DNA of 64,000 bases, from contig JAREIK010012301.1 in NCBI GenBank assembly GCA_029783825.1, positions 1 to 64,000 of the forward strand. The letters run 5' to 3'. How positions within the stretch are numbered: the stretch's first letter is position 1; every line of letters begins with the position of its first letter. Made by a program: the position numbers and the translations under genes. The notes below the pieces were generated by a model that was not told the DNA's origin, searched no databases, and worked only from the letters and a program-made list of their open reading frames with translations. The DNA comes from Sapria himalayana. Taxonomy: Eukaryota > Streptophyta > Magnoliopsida > Malpighiales > Rafflesiaceae. Positions 50,021 through 64,000 of the stretch are shown piece after piece.

Positions 50021-51230
50021 TAAATATTTTATTTAATTTGGGTTATTAAATGTATGTCATGGTCTATGGATGAGCAATCCTTGAAGGACAAATTCTCCTC
50101 GAAAAATTATAAAAATAGGATATTATAAATAAATAATTATAAAAATTATAAAAATACAAAAACTATATATTAATAAGAACTAAATAAATATTTTTATGAT
50201 TATAAAATTTTAAAAAATTATTAAAAAAACTTTTTAAAATTTTTTAAATAAAAACATAAAATTTGAATTAAAGTAATATTAAATAATTAATTCTATAATT
50301 ATATTAATTTTTTAAGATATTTTAAAAAATAAATGAACATACATTAAAATATCTACTATTATAAAGGTAAAATAATTCATTATATGATTAAATATTTTTG
50401 ACGAATTGACGAATAAACTAGTAAATATTAATATTATTATATGCATATAAAAAAATTTTATGATTATTGGAAACTTTTAAAAAATAATTACTACATAATT
50501 TGAAAATTTTGAATTATAATAAAAATTTAAATTTGTTCATTAAATTTTAAATAAAACAAATTGATATTTAATAATAAATACATAGATATTTACCGCTACT
50601 AAAATTTATAAAAATTAAATAATTAAGTAATATTTTTACTATTAGCTTTTAATTTTCGCTCTTTATTAAAATAATAAGTATACCTTTTTTTATTTATCTT
50701 CTCTCTTTAAGTAATTTTTAGAATTTTAAAAATTATAAATGATATAAAATAATATGAAATTTTATGCCTTTAAAATTATTTCATATTATATTCTTAAAAA
50801 TAAATATGAATTCTTAAAAATTTATAACCATAAAATAAATATATTTATATATTTTTTAACATAAAGAGTATTTATAATTCTTAAGAGAGTGGCTTGAAGA
50901 CCAATCATCATTTCATGTGTGCCTTGTAATATGAAGTTTATAAATTTTGTAGCCATGATTTTTTTTTCTAGTTGGAAGGCAAAACAACTATTTTTTGAAA
51001 TTGTTTATATATTTATTATTTAATTAATTTGATAATTAAAAATTGCAAAGTGTTTATTTTTCATGTCTACCTTGCTACATGCACAATAACTTGTTGAAAA
51101 TAATTTATTAAGTAAAAAAAGATGAGTATTTATGTTTTATATTTATTTATTGTTTATTAAATATTTTGATATTTAAAAATTAAAACATTTACGAAATTAT
51201 AATACTTTTAAAACTATTTCTTGTTGTCTA
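50021..51230. other. AT-rich spacer in element C
   Basis: About 1.2 kb of very AT-rich sequence. I see no coding frame, repeat family or regulatory signal beyond short A/T runs. Confidence 0.5.
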
Positions 51231-51604
51231 GAGACAACTCTAATTTCTAAATAGCACCATTTGTCTCTCTCTCTCGACAAGGATAAATCAAAATGAAACC
51301 TAACAGTGGAAGTGATTTCTTTCAGCCGTGAGTTTCTTATTGATTTGAGGTATGCTTTCTACCCTAACTCTTCATCGCTTATCTTAATGCAAGAGTGTTT
51401 GTTTTGATTCAGGTGTTTATTTTTTCAAATTCCATCTTTTTCCAAGCTTATGTATATTCTCCCATAAATCTTGGTTTACTAATTCTAGACATGGATGTGT
51501 TCACTAATTTTCCTTTTATTTTGCCACTCAGACTGGCTTGTGGTAGTTTGTATTTTCTCACAAATGTGTTAGTAACAATGAGTGTTGGTGTTTGTGGTGA
51601 GTAG
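51231..51604 (+). other. Possible leader/untranslated exon region of element C
   Basis: Less AT-rich than its surroundings, with a CT-rich block (TTGTCTCTCTCTCTCG), AAAATGAAACC, and GAGGTATGCT and TTCAGGTGTTT, which could be splice donor and acceptor. The short frame at 51395-51604 matches nothing I know. Its position just before the satellite parallels the leader in A. Confidence 0.4.
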
Positions 51605-54226
<2,622 letters not shown>

Positions 54227-54790
54227 TATATGTCACACTATAATGGACCATTCCGGCAAAACACGACCCTTTTGATGCCTCTATGATTGACATTACTCAT
54301 CAATAACAGTTTTAGTGGTTAATGGGTCATAGGAGTTGCTTTTATAGATTATATTGCCTGCTTGCTATTTATTTCTGTTTTGTATTTTTTTCATCCTACT
54401 GACGTGTTTGCTAAGTTGTTGGTGGCATGGGGTTGGTTGATTTTGAATTTTCCTCCACTTGTTAATGATACCAACTCATACAATGTGTTCCGTCCTTGAG
54501 AGAAAGCCAACCGGTTCCATACAAGACATGTATGGTGGTCTAGTAGTCTTTTATGATGCAATTAAAAGTTTTACAAGCAACTTTCATAGTCTTGTAAGCT
54601 GCTTCTCATGATGTGATCAGATGCAATGGAGTGAAAATAATTTGCATTCATTTGAAAAACTTCCTTTGTTAAGTAAGAAATTTATCTTATTGATCAACTC
54701 TTTCTATTCAGATTAGGAATGTAGTGTTGAGATTAAGAAGTTATCAAAGAATATTTTTTTTTCTTTTATAGTTTGCATCTCTTAGAAGAG
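54227..54790 (+). other. Leader block of element C shared with element A
   Basis: It starts CACACTATAATGGACCATTC and continues with TTGATGCCTCTATGATTGACATTA, AATGATACCAACTCATACAATG and CATACAAGACATGTATG phrases that match 25405-25930 of A. No long frame is open. Probably a 5' untranslated or intronic part of the transposase gene, kept after the coding part was lost. Confidence 0.7.
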
Positions 54791-57700
54791 ATTAATAACT
54801 TACACATTCATATTTTTAAACACTTATCTATTACAACCATCCCATTTATATTTTTTCTTATAAAAAGTAAACATTATGAATCATAAATTGAGTAATTAAT
54901 TATTTTTTTAAATATTATTTATTTTTTTATCTAACATATATTTTTCTATTATACTTTATTAGGGTCAATTTTTTTTATTTTTTAGTTAATATTTTTTAAA
55001 AGAATTGTCTTTCTTTTGAATTATAAATAATAAATTTCGAAAATAATTATATTTTGAAAAATTGATTATTTCAATTTATAATCAAAGTTACAAATTAAAT
55101 ATTGTATTTTTAATCTTTTATTTTTAAATTTTTTACTTTTAAACATTTGTTATCTATCTAATTTTCAATTTGAATTTTTTCTAGTTTCAATTATTAAGAA
55201 AATATTATATATATATAGCTTATATCAATGTATCTATTTTCATAGTTTTCTTGTCAGCTCATTTATATCCATGACAAGAAAATATCAACTTAACATTGAA
55301 TTTTAATGTAATTTATAGATGTAACAAATTTACTTTACATCCCACATATAAAACATATTTGTTATACTTTAATATATATATATATCTATATCTATATCAA
55401 TTTTATGTAGAAATATTTTTTTTCTTTTTTGTAAACACCAAACCAACTCTCAAAAAAATTATATAGTGAATATTTTCTAAATTAAAAAATACTCTATAAA
55501 AATAATTTTATTTTTATAATTTTTCAAGACTTATTTAATCAAGTGTAAATAAGTATTATTTTGGTTTTGCATAGAGTAGAGAGAGAGAGAGAGAGAGAGT
55601 TGAGAATCTTTATAAAAAAGAAAAATAATTTTAATAAAAATGAAATATAGTATTTTGGATATATATAATCTCATGTATATGGTTTGGAGAAGCTAACAAG
55701 TCATGTATTCCCAAAAAATAAAAATCAAATAAAAAAATATTAAACTAAAAATTGAACACCTTTCTACAGTTATTGCATGCATATCACATATTCCTAACTT
55801 GGAAGAGTGGACAAAAAATTATGGCCTTCTAATAGCCTACATGAAGATGTTCTTACCCAATTCACTGATAGGTATGTAGGTTGTAGTGATCAAAATATCC
55901 TAAATTTTATTTTGAATGAAATGTTTATTAATCTTAATATGCTTTGTCCACTCATAGAACATTGAGTTGGCTACAATGTGGTTGGCTATCTGGCCATCAT
56001 AATGAAATATCATCAATCTCTAAACTAGAAGATAAATCTCATTCAAAAAGTAGTTGATCCATTGAAATTTATAAGTTACTGATGTCATATCTTTGTATTT
56101 TTTTATATATTGCATCTCGAAATAATTATTTATCTTTTATTTTTACATAAGATAAAGTTATTTACAAAAAAATAAAAAAAACATATGTCAATTTTTTTGC
56201 TTTGTGATCGTAGAAGTCCAACTAGAATCTGAATATGTATCTATCCAATAATGTTCATAATCTTTAATTATAATCACATTTCTTGCATTTTTTTTCATAT
56301 ACCTCGGATTTTTAAGTATTGTATTCATATGAATATGTTTATGTAAATTTTAAAAATAACTAAATATACTGACATCATAGGTAATATCAGACATAATTAC
56401 TATTAGAAAATTTAGTTTTTATGATTATTCTATATGTAGTTGAGTCAATTGAGAGACCAACTTATCTAGATAAGTCTATATTTATATCAAGTAGTAATCC
56501 AGTGATGTACATCATGATATATCTTATCAGATAAATATATATAAAATTTATTTTTTTGTGAAAGAGTTGTCATACTTCTCAACACTAAAAAAATCTCAAA
56601 TATTTTAAATAATATCCGAAACTTGGTTTGTAGAGTTTAGTTTAGATAAATTAAACTAATTATCTCATGTAATTAGATCATTATCATCGAATAGAATTAG
56701 TTACACATGCTAACATCTTGATCAAATTAAAAAAATAGATAAATTTGACATATTTTTATGAAAAAATATAGTAAATATTAATTAAAATAATTAAATCATG
56801 TATTGGGAGACAGCTTGAGGTTATAAATTGCCTTTCATATTTTGTATATCATATATGTGTTCTTTGCTTCTAGGAACAATGAATTCTAATGACTACTATA
56901 TAAGTACTTTTTATATAAATTATTATAAAGGAATGTATTCTTTATATCGAACTAATATATATTTTATATATGTGATGATAAATAGAAAGTAATAATCAAT
57001 TAGTGGTCATGTTAATCATATGAAATAATGTGTTCAAAAAATCAATATCATAAGGCTATGTAAAATCATTCATTACCAATCTAGTCTTGTCGATCGATCT
57101 TTTTCTTGGGTTGCTCTTTATTATATATATTTGTCTATAATGTAATTGGAATGTCCAACTCAATATTCTAAACTGGATCAACTGATATGATAGAAAACTC
57201 ATTTAAAATAGGTTGTGAATGTATCCATTTAGTATTTACATTTTCAGATTGGGATCATCAAGGCATGTAATGCTTATTTCTATCTCTCTTTCTTTGTGAG
57301 ATTTAAATGTCATGTATAGTGGATCATGATTACTTTAGAAGTTCTTATTTTGTATGTATATATTAGAGATCATTGTCTTGATGTGATGACAAGTATCTTT
57401 GTCAACGAATAATAAGTCTTGGTTTTGAGATTTATTAGACCGAGATTTTATTGATTTTTGAAGGATAATTATTGAGATATCAATATCTCATAAATATTGC
57501 ACTAAGGGATAGTCTTGTATACTAGGTACAACCTCAAATGAAATTAAAATTTTAAAAACTAAGAGATAATTTATTGACTATCTCATGTTCATACTACAAG
57601 ATAATATAATGTAGTTAAGTGAAAAAAAACATTTGGTTGGGTTATATATTTAGCAGAGAGACAAACATTTTAAAATTACATGATTAATTGGACTCTTTAA

Positions 57701-58440
57701 TTTTTTTAAAATTGTATTTTAATTTTTTATGCCATCATGTTTTTAAGACAAATGATTAATGGAATATTAAACATGCACACATCAAATTTCAATAAAATAT
57801 TTTGTTCGAAAATAATAAATCAAAATGACATCACCATGTTTTCCAAAAAATTGTTGGAATATTATAGCATGTTATTTTTATATCATATTTTTCTTAAATT
57901 TTTCTTATTATATTAAATTTTTATTATTATATTAAATTTTTCTTATTATATTAATTTTTTTTGGAGGAATAATGATTTTGGGTATTCCTCTCAAGATGTT
58001 AATTATTGAATACTGCTTTTTTTGTAATTCTTAATTTTAGGAGTGAAAATGATATTAAGTATTTTTCATTTAAGCCTTTTTTTTTAATTTTGAGAATTAT
58101 AAAATAATTTATAAAACATCTAGTATTAATATTCTTTTAGAATTTAAAATTGGTCAGAGAATAAACAAATATCTAATTGTAATATTTTAATAATTTAGTA
58201 CTCCGAGATAATTTAAGAGTTTGATAATGACGTGCTTTCATTAATATTCTCTCTCTAGGTAAGTTCGGGTAGGTCCATTTTCTCTTGATTTAAAGTGATA
58301 TTCAAACTCAAGACCTCACTAATTATTTTTTTAGGCTGTCTTCCATCTGGTTTTGAGTATGCTTTTTTAATGACGATGTAATTTCAAACATTCATATGTT
58401 AAAATTTAATCATTTATTTTAGCTTGTTATTTTGTGTGTG
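54791..58440. other. Unassigned AT-rich spacer in element C
   Basis: About 3.6 kb without a supportable gene. Small features: a GA run at about 55572-55599, a triple direct repeat of TTATTATATTAAATTTTTC-type units at 57893-57955 and a GT run at about 58433-58455. Short frames near 55795-55870 and 56400-57450 look like once-coding or LTR-like sequence but carry no motif I can name. It could hide a further nested element. Confidence 0.4.
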
Positions 58441-58459
58441 TGTGTGTGTGTGTGTCGAT

Positions 58460-59275
58460 GAATGTATGTATTGAACTTTGATCCTGTAAAATCTAATTGC
58501 AAATTTCTTGTGCCTTGTGTTTCTAGTTTCAAAGCAATTTCGAACAAAAAAGATGATTTTTGCAGCCCTGGTTAAGGTGTTTGTGCTTTTTTGTTATGCA
58601 TATGACAGAATATCTACATGTTAGATGTTCATGCTACATAATGGATGTTTACACTCTACTTTATGTAAATACTTGCAGAGTGAAGAGAAAAAGAATGAGG
58701 TCATATATGTGTATGTATGTATCCATGTATGTATGTATCCATGTCTGTATGTATGTATACATGTCTGTATGTATGTATGTATTGAACTTTCATCCTGTAA
58801 AATCTAGTTGCAAATTTTATGTGCCTTGTGTTTGCAGGTTCGATGCAATTTTGAACAAACAAAGATGATTTTTGCAGCCCTAGTTAAGGTGTTTGTTCCT
58901 TTTTTTATGCTTATCACATAATATCTAGCTGTTTGATGTTCATGCTTCATAATGGGTGTTTACAATCTACTTTATATAAATACTTGTAGAGGGAAAAGAA
59001 AAAGAATGAGGTCATATATGTATGTATGTATCCATGTATATATGTATCCATGTATGTATGTATGTATTGAACTTTCATACGGTAAAATCTAGTTACAAAT
59101 TTATTGTACATTGTGTTTGTAGGTTCGAAGCAATTTTGAACAAACAAAGATGATGATTGCATCCATGATTAAGGTGTTTGTTCCTTTTTTGTAATACTTA
59201 TGATAGAATATCTAGCTGTTTGATGTTCATGCACCATAAAGGATGTTTACTCTCTACTTTATGTAAATACTTGTA
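58460..59275 (+). repeat. Three tandem copies of a roughly 300-bp unit
   Basis: Anchored on TATTGAACTTT at 58469, 58780 and 59065 (spacings 311 and 285). Each unit has an ATGT/CCAT tetranucleotide stretch, TATTGAACTTTCATCC, GTGCCTTGTGTTTGCAGG, GATGATTTTTGCAGCCC, AATATCTAGCTGTTTGATG and a TTTACTCTCTACTTTATG-like end. The first copy lacks the clean tetranucleotide start. A single copy exists in A at about 25925-26150. Confidence 0.87.
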
Positions 59276-61300
59276 CATATATACTAGTATATATGTATAT
59301 GTACATATATATTGTAGTATATATGTACATATATTGAGTATATATGTACATAGACATACGTGTACATATTTACTGGTATACATGTACATATACATATATA
59401 ATGGTATATATGTACAAGTATTTATTTGTACATATATACAAGTATATATGTACATATATACTGGTATAAATGTACATATACATATATACTGGTATAAATG
59501 TACATATACATATATACTGGTATTAATGTACATATACATATATACTAGTTTATATGTACATATACATATATACTAATATATATGTACAAGTATTTATATG
59601 TATATATATACTCAGTATATGTGCATATACATTATAGTGTATATGCACATATATATCATTATATATGTATAGATATCCTAGTATATATGTACATATATAT
59701 TGCAATATTATATGTAACTAGTGAAATGCTAGTATATATGTATATATATATATTGAAGCATTATATATTTATCAAAATAGAACTTTATTTATTTATTTAT
59801 TTTGATTTGATTGACTAGTTTAATTTTCATACAGATATGGTACCATAATATTTTTCAAAAGAAGGTTGTAGAAAAGAATGAATTTTTCACTAGACATCAT
59901 GTGATTCGACTAGGATAGCATTGTCACAGTAGAAAGATGGTGACCAGAGGAGCTGGGGGAGAGAAAGCAACGTTAATTTTACGGATAAATTATACTTTAT
60001 GCAATGTCTTTAGATATATTGAAGAAGAAGATCTAGTAAAATTTTGTTATGTTTTTATTTTAAATATGTAAAACAATGGTTGCGTAGATTACAGTTATTC
60101 AATATTATTATGCAAAAAATATTTTCATAATCCTATGTTGCACATGAGCATGGTGGAGTGCTCCATTTTTCTCTGTTAAAGTTTTTTATTGATTTGTTGA
60201 TGGTTATTGTTGCTGACGATTAGTCTTCATTTCATGTACTAGTTTTTTTGTTAGCTTGTCAGCTCGGTCATGGCAGGGCAGAGCAACACCCATATAGGCC
60301 TTGGGATAGGAAGAGAGTTCTGGTTGTAGGGAGGCAAGATACGAACTTTGATGTGCCAAGCATGGCTCGTGGCTTGTCTTCCAGGTTTTTATCTAACAAT
60401 TTTCAGAGATATTTTCCTAAATTTAAATACTTTTCGCATTTGTTATTTACGTTGATAGTGAAATATTGTGCTATCTTTGTGAAGTATAATTGGGATAATA
60501 CCAATTTGTTGTAGTTTCATGTAATCTAAGATTATGTGATTATATATATGTACATATAATACTATAGTATATACGTACATATATACTATAGTGCATATGT
60601 ACATATATACTAAGTATATATGTGTGTATATATACTGAGTATATACGTACATATATACTGAGTATATATGTACGTATATACCAAGTATATATGTATGTAT
60701 ATACTGAGTATTTTTGTACATATAATACTGGAGTATATATTTATACGTATATACTGAGTATATCTACATATATACTATAGTATATGTGCATATATACTAG
60801 GTTATTGTGCTCATATAACACTGTAGTATATATGTATATATATAATTAGTTTAAATGTATATATAATACTGCAGTATATATGTACATATACTATAGTAAT
60901 ATATGTAGCTAGTGAAATATTAATATATATGTATATATACATTATAGTATATACGTACATATTTACTATAGTATTATATATTTATTTAAACATAACTTTT
61001 TTTATTGATTTATTTTGATTTGATTGACAGGTTTAAATTTCATACATATATGGTACCACAATAATCCCCATACGAAACTTGTAGAAGTGAAGGGATTTTT
61101 TAATAGAAACGAAGCACCACGACTAGGATAGCTTTGTTGCAGTAGAAAGATGGTGACCGGAGGGGCTGGGGGAGAGAAAACAATGTAAATTCCAGTGATA
61201 GATTATACATTATGCATTGTTGTTAGATACATTAATGAATAAGATGTAATTAATAAAATTTTGTTATGTTTTTGTTTTCGCTCTGTAAAATATTGTATCA
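59276..61300 (+). repeat. Direct duplication of a minisatellite-plus-unique segment (period about 1.2 kb)
   Basis: A TATATGTACATATATACT minisatellite (59276-59760) is followed by TTTGATTTGATTGAC, TATGGTACCA, GACTAGGATAGC, CAGTAGAAAGATGGTGACC and GAGCTGGGGGAGAGAAA (to about 60060). The same order recurs with minisatellite at 60540-60965 and the unique part at 60970-61280. The TTGAC anchors at 59811 and 61024 give an offset of about 1213 bp. Only the first unit is followed by the 60180-60530 stretch. Confidence 0.83.
60248..60514 (+). other. Unrecognised short open frame in element C
   Basis: An 88-codon frame whose first half (HPYRPWDRKRVLVVGR, then VPSMARGLSSR) has less biased composition than its surroundings and ends at a CCAGG/TTTTT boundary resembling a splice donor. 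I recognise no family. It might be an exon remnant of the element's lost genes. No start context or second exon supports expression. Confidence 0.2.
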
Positions 61301-61429
61301 TAATAATTATTAATTGATTTTAATGTTTATAAATTATAAATTATCATTTAAAGTTTCTATTTTTATTCAATTTAATATATAAATATAAAATTATTTAATT
61401 AATCTTTTTGGAAAAAAAATAAAATAGTG

Positions 61430-61727
61430 AAATTAGTTTTGGAATAAAAATAGATAGGGATTTTTCTCATGCTAATTTAGCTAGGTAATTTTTGGAAACT
61501 TCAAATTAAGGTAAAAATTAGCTAGCGAAATTATTATTTTAGCTAGAGAATTTTTCGTCGCTAATATTTTTTAGGTAGGGAATATTTCTCTCATTAATCA
61601 TTAGTGACGAGGACTTTAGCTTGGGAAATGTTCCAATGTTAATCTATCATTAGTTCCAGATTTGTAATGGAAAAAACTCATTTAGCTAAGAAATTTTTCT
61701 TAGTTATTTGAGATTTTTCTCGTGGTA
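61430..61727 (-). repeat. Right subterminal repeats and terminus of element C
   Basis: Repeats of TTTAGCTAGGTAATTTTT, TTAGCTAGCGAAATT, TTAGCTAGAGAATTTTTCGTCG and TTTAGCTAAGAAATTTTTC, inverse counterparts of the left-end motifs, then the terminus at 61715-61727. Motif spacing is about 40-60 bp. Confidence 0.75.
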
Positions 61728-61730
61728 ATA
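61728..61730. repeat. Right 3-bp target-site duplication of CACTA element C
   Basis: ATA, identical to 49358-49360, followed directly by TAGATAGATAG of the array. Confidence 0.65.
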
Positions 61731-62233
61731 TAGATAGATAGATTGATAGACAAACAAATAGGAAGACAAATTGATTGAGAAATAGATAGACATATTTATA
61801 GACATGTAGATAGAAAGAAAGGCAGATAGAAAGATTGATAGATAGATATATTGATAGACAGATAAATAGATAGATCAATAGATAGATAGTTAGATAGATA
61901 GATAGAGAGATAAATAGACATATAGTTAGATAAATATATAGACAAATTGATAGACAGATCATTATACACATACTTAGACAAATAGATAAACAGATAGATA
62001 AACAGATAGATATACATATATTTAGATAGTTAGAAAGATAAACATATAGATAAATAGATAGATAGATAAATAGATAGACAGATATATAGACATAAATAAC
62101 TAGAAAGATAAATAGATTGACATATAGATAGATACACTTATATATAGATAGATAGACAAATAGATTGAGAGATTATTAGACACATTTATATAGTTAGATA
62201 TATAGATAAAAAGATATATGGATATAGATATAT
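61731..62233 (-). repeat. GATA array, continuation beyond element C
   Basis: Degenerate GATA/GACA repeats in the same orientation and with the same variant mix as 43331-49357. It appears to be the other side of the array split by C. It ends at CACTA terminus E. Confidence 0.88.
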
Positions 62234-62338
62234 CACTACTACAAAAACCATAATCAAATACGCTTAAAAAGCATCATTATATATATATAATGTCGCTTAT
62301 CTATAGTGTCATCTGCTAGCATGACATAAAAAGTCTAT

Positions 62339-62477
62339 ACATATAATGACGTTTTTTTGCAGTGTCGTAGGAACATACATTGACGCTAAAATAAAATGTC
62401 ATTTTTATTAACAATGACACTTTATTTTAGCGTCAAGGTATGATTCAATGACACTACAAAAAAACGTCATTATATGT
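62339..62477. repeat. Large imperfect hairpin in the subterminal region of element E
   Basis: Left arm 62339-62403 and right arm 62413-62477, 65 nt each, pair almost completely around a 9-nt loop. Both arms carry AATGACG, a run of seven T or A, AGTGTC/GACACT and TTGACGCTAAAATAAA. The right arm includes CACTACAAAAAAACG (62452-62466). Confidence 0.85.
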
Positions 62478-62569
62478 TGTAGCTATCGTAAATTTTTTTG
62501 AATATTATGACACTTAGTAAAAGCATCAAGGATGATTATGATTTAAATAAATTTAAATTTAATAATTAT

Positions 62570-63780
62570 TGTAAATATATTTCCACTTGTTATTGTAATA
62601 CTACATGTACATAAGAACAAAATTCTTTACAATCCATACCAAGAATACAATTTTCAAGTACAAAGGGGAACTCGAACTTCTTACAATCAAAAAAAAAATA
62701 TATAACACAATTTCAACATTCATTTCTTAAATTCAATTCAAAATTTATGATATATGCAACCCTTTTGTGCCTTATCTCCATAAAACTGGTTCCTGCTAGC
62801 CTGACAAAGTCGAGAGTTAATTTTCAAATAAGGTAACCTGCATACAAAAAGATGAACAATAAATACTTACACTTGTAGAAAAAAATATATAATAGAGCAT
62901 TGGAAAAAAAACAAGAATGATAACAACATATCATAAAAATAATTTATATAACAATTGACATATACGTTTAAATAAATTTAAGAACGACAAAAACAAAGTT
63001 AGTAGTAATGGATAAATTATAAAGCAGAAGATTTATCAATTATGGCATAAAAGTTGATAATTTTTTTTAATACAAAACAATAATAATTCATTTAAAACCT
63101 GTAGGTGTGTAGTTAGTTTAAAGATCTCACAAATAACTTGAAAAAAAACTACAAAAACCAATTAAATATAATAAGATGAAAAGTTAAATTACTTGCCATC
63201 TTCCCAAAACATCAAAAAAACTCGATGAGATGCTATGTAATGTAATTTCAAGTTCTATTTGATTACACAAATATAGTAATCCAATCAACTTATAGTTCTA
63301 GATATATTAATAAAATATTAGATGCAGGAAAAAAAAATTGTGCCTTGAAATAATAATTGTGTTTTATAAGGGTGAAAAGGTAATTTACAATATTGTGGTA
63401 AAGTATTAAAGCCAAAAGTCGAAATCACAATTTTTTCCATTATTAATCTACAAAAAAAAATCTATGGTTGACAACTTAAACAAAAGATAGTATGAAAACA
63501 AAAAAATTCTAATTACATATTCAAGTTTTGAATAATGAATTGAAAGTAAGGAGTAATAACTTTCATCTTATTAAAAAAATACATTTATTATCACAATAGT
63601 TCATGGACCATTCCAAAGTTGGAAGATCTCCTAACTTGACCAAAAAAAGTTTACATTAAATGCCTAAGAATCATGCATACAATATACTAACGTAATTCAA
63701 CATATGAAAATTATAAAAATATAATGAATGTGTAAGGAAAATACTAAATATCTTCAAATGATTATGTCGAACAATTTACC
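62570..63780. other. Unassigned AT-rich stretch in element E
   Basis: No convincing gene. On the minus strand, 62745-62840 reads LPYLKINSRLCQASRNQF and further residues after a possible splice acceptor (TATGCAG), so a small terminal exon is possible. The rest is AT-rich without recognisable repeats. Confidence 0.35.
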
Positions 63781-63781
63781 T

Positions 63782-63910
63782 TCAGTCATAGTTTGGGTCA
63801 AAATGATATAAATTATGAACCTCATCAAAAGTGAAAGTTGGAAATCCCAAAATATGTTCATTCTTCAATACAAAAAAGTGTACCCAATGCTTTTCAAACC
63901 GAGGAAAGTA
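63782..63910 (-). pseudogene. Short coding-like fragment, minus strand, unidentified
   Basis: Open for 42 codons to a TGA at 63782-63784, with unusually protein-like composition for this window: YFPRFEKHWVHFFVLKNEHI, then LGFPTFTFDEVHNLYHFDPN, ending YD and stop. Upstream a neighbouring frame reads NGKKSYNKDELNEVRSEWV, so a frameshift or intron may join them. The minus orientation inside element E would suit a gene read toward the left terminus. I cannot assign a family. Confidence 0.35.
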
Positions 63911-64000
63911 TTAATTGAGTCACCAACATCACCCATTCAGATCGTACTTCATTCAACTCATCTTTGTTGTATGATTTCTTCCCATTAAACACTAAAAAAA

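Larger units (their letters stand above)
62234..64000 (+). mobile_element. CACTA element E, left end (continues beyond window)
   Basis: It begins CACTACTACAAAAACC, a CACTA-type terminus, followed by subterminal TGACGC/GCGTCA, AGTGTCA and AATGACGTTTTTTT motifs of a third family, different from those of A and C/D. A 65-bp-arm hairpin lies at 62339-62477. No second terminus is inside the window. The preceding TAT would be the 3-bp duplication, which cannot be tested here. Confidence 0.7.

Noticed and set aside
54791..58440. Possible LTR retrotransposon fragment in the element C spacer
   Set aside because: Some phrases felt LTR-like, but I could not find paired LTRs, a primer-binding site, a polypurine tract or any gag-pol motif.
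59178..59576. Frame of alternating Y, I, C and H at 59178-59576 and its minus-strand counterpart
   Set aside because: Products of the TATATGTACATATATAC minisatellite; the near-palindromic unit gives similar frames on both strands.

Overview
The window looks like nuclear DNA of a land plant, probably a flowering plant. The evidence is the element families it carries: L1-type LINEs whose ORF1 has a DUF4283 domain and a CCHC knuckle, and CACTA (En/Spm) elements with the plant transposase set (transposase-associated N-terminus, Transposase_21, DUF4218, DUF4216, Transposase_24). I cannot name the species. I found no host gene, rRNA, tRNA or other cellular locus. Everything recognisable is transposon sequence or low-complexity repeat, which suits a gene-poor, heterochromatin-like region.

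Layout. 125-20215 holds three related LINEs separated by large degenerate AAGAAT-type hexanucleotide arrays. LINE 1 (minus, about 1132-7680) keeps its endonuclease GDFN and RT YVDD motifs but is broken by stops and frameshifts. LINE 2 (plus, about 9913-16862) is longer and more decayed. LINE 3 (plus, 18963-20215) is only an ORF1 region. The arrays at 125-1131 and 16863-18962 sit exactly at the 3' ends of LINE 1 and LINE 2, so they look like expanded LINE tails. From about 20216 the sequence becomes a degenerate TATC array (20216-22680 and 32678-38706), inverted to GATA at 43331-49357 and 61731-62233.

CACTA elements lie in or next to these tetranucleotide arrays. Element A (22681-32677) carries a decayed but nearly complete two-gene transposase region. 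Element B (38707-42818) is a shorter, deleted relative. D (42819-43330) is a CACTA terminus inserted in B. C (49361-61727) is a 12.4-kb element with a CACTA terminus, a degenerate matching 3' end and an ATA target duplication, but no recognisable transposase. E (62234 to the window end) starts with another CACTA terminus. A, B and C share an internal AT-rich satellite with a higher-order period of about 550-650 bp, although the termini of A and C belong to different subterminal-repeat families. Two short, very GC-rich hAT-like elements (6366-6808 and 22207-22617) each have an exact 8-bp target duplication and postdate what they interrupt.

Nothing here looks able to move by itself: every transposase and reverse transcriptase frame is broken. 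The points most worth following are LINEs with microsatellite tails lying head to tail inside the same microsatellite, the large inverted TATC/GATA architecture, and CACTA elements that share an internal satellite but differ at their ends. Coordinates of degenerate regions are estimates read by eye.
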